Below the pieces are notes generated by a model. It did not search any database and had not been told where the DNA came from. It saw only the letters and a program-made list of their open reading frames with translations. A program made the position numbers and the translations under genes. 5,192 nt of DNA from Candidatus Tayloriibacteriota bacterium (GTDB taxonomy: Bacteria; Patescibacteriota; Minisyncoccia; Phycocordibacterales; PALSA-1337). The DNA lies in contig JAHFMB010000019.1 of assembly GCA_023269245.1 (NCBI GenBank), forward strand, positions 7,321 to 12,512, read 5' to 3'. Positions 5,093-5,192 of the stretch are shown here, piece by piece. Numbering within the stretch: the first letter of the stretch is position 1; the number at the start of each line of letters is the position of its first letter.

Positions 5093-5192
5093 CTCGCGTG
5101 CAACTGATATGCATCGGACGAATCTACGGCGGTAGAAAGCTTTGAAGTTTAATGGCTGAGCTCTAAAGCAGACAAAACACTCAGCCACGATC
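5073..5192 (-). ncRNA. ssrA: tmRNA, 3' portion (partial, 5' end beyond right edge)
   Basis: tmRNA frees stalled ribosomes in trans-translation with SmpB, tagging the unfinished protein for degradation. Its 3' end is visible on the minus strand. The T-arm is GCGAG, loop TTCGATT, CTCGC (5097-5081). The acceptor strand CATCTCC (5080-5074) and discriminator A (5073) follow. It would pair with a 5' GGGGATG, giving the G3-U70 pair required by alanyl-tRNA synthetase; that 5' end is outside the window. CCA is not encoded (ACACCC follows), so it would be added after transcription. Further upstream GGCTGAG (5186-5180) pairs with CTCAGCC (5160-5154), and GCTTT in its loop (5169-5165) can pair with AAAGC (5143-5139). 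This forms an H-type pseudoknot where the last tmRNA pseudoknot is expected. No tRNA variable arm or anticodon arm fits the bases before the T-arm, which argues against tRNA-Ser. The tag frame is beyond the edge. Confidence 0.85.

Noticed and set aside
4843..5103. An 86-codon minus-strand frame
   Set aside because: Its start lies inside the tmRNA T-arm/acceptor region and it reads through the hairpin at 4994-5017. There is no ribosome site and no recognisable protein character.
5073..5192. tRNA-Ser instead of tmRNA at the right edge
   Set aside because: No variable-arm or anticodon hairpin fits ahead of the T-arm, while a pseudoknot-capable stem and the discriminator A with U70 fit tmRNA.

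Overview
The window is about 5.2 kb and every gene I can support lies on the minus strand, so transcription runs from high to low coordinates. The style suggests a member of the candidate phyla radiation (Patescibacteria, perhaps a Parcubacteria-type lineage): short hypothetical proteins, a small Ser/Thr-rich secreted protein with a simple signal peptide, a histidine kinase with a seven-helix N-terminal sensor and an 'HKFRTPL' H-box, and few clear Shine-Dalgarno sites. This assignment rests on resemblance, not on a phylogenetic marker. TGA is a stop here: two genes end in TGA shortly before good intrinsic terminators. That argues against the recoded (TGA = Gly) lineages.

Layout, in transcription order. 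The right edge (5073-5192) holds the 3' end of tmRNA (ssrA): its acceptor strand, T-arm and probable last pseudoknot. From 5072 down to 4521 there is no protein gene. This stretch holds a weak terminator-like hairpin behind ssrA, a strong bidirectional terminator hairpin (4748-4772), and a compact, highly base-paired element (4600-4740). One end of that element repeats the ssrA 3' end (20 of 21 bases) and its interior carries the T-arm sequence again in inverted orientation. A promoter with a large palindrome over its spacer and -10 (4565-4597) follows.

Next is a two-gene unit: a 76-residue protein with Sm/Hfq-like sequence features (4290-4520) and an unrecognised 145-residue protein (3825-4262), closed by a terminator at 3764-3791. 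A single cupin-like gene (3185-3661) follows with its own candidate promoter, a Shine-Dalgarno site and a terminator at 3132-3154. The last unit is a candidate sensory operon: a secreted protein (2374-3063), a complete membrane histidine kinase (761-2344) and a second, paralogous seven-helix protein that runs off the left edge (1-739). Its apparent promoter would give an almost leaderless transcript.

The secreted protein and the two related membrane sensors sit 20-30 bp apart and are probably co-expressed; a shared envelope-sensing role is inference. No response regulator is visible in the window. The most unusual part is the intergenic region between ssrA and the Sm-like gene. It could be an integration scar at ssrA, an undescribed structured RNA, or a dispersed hairpin repeat.
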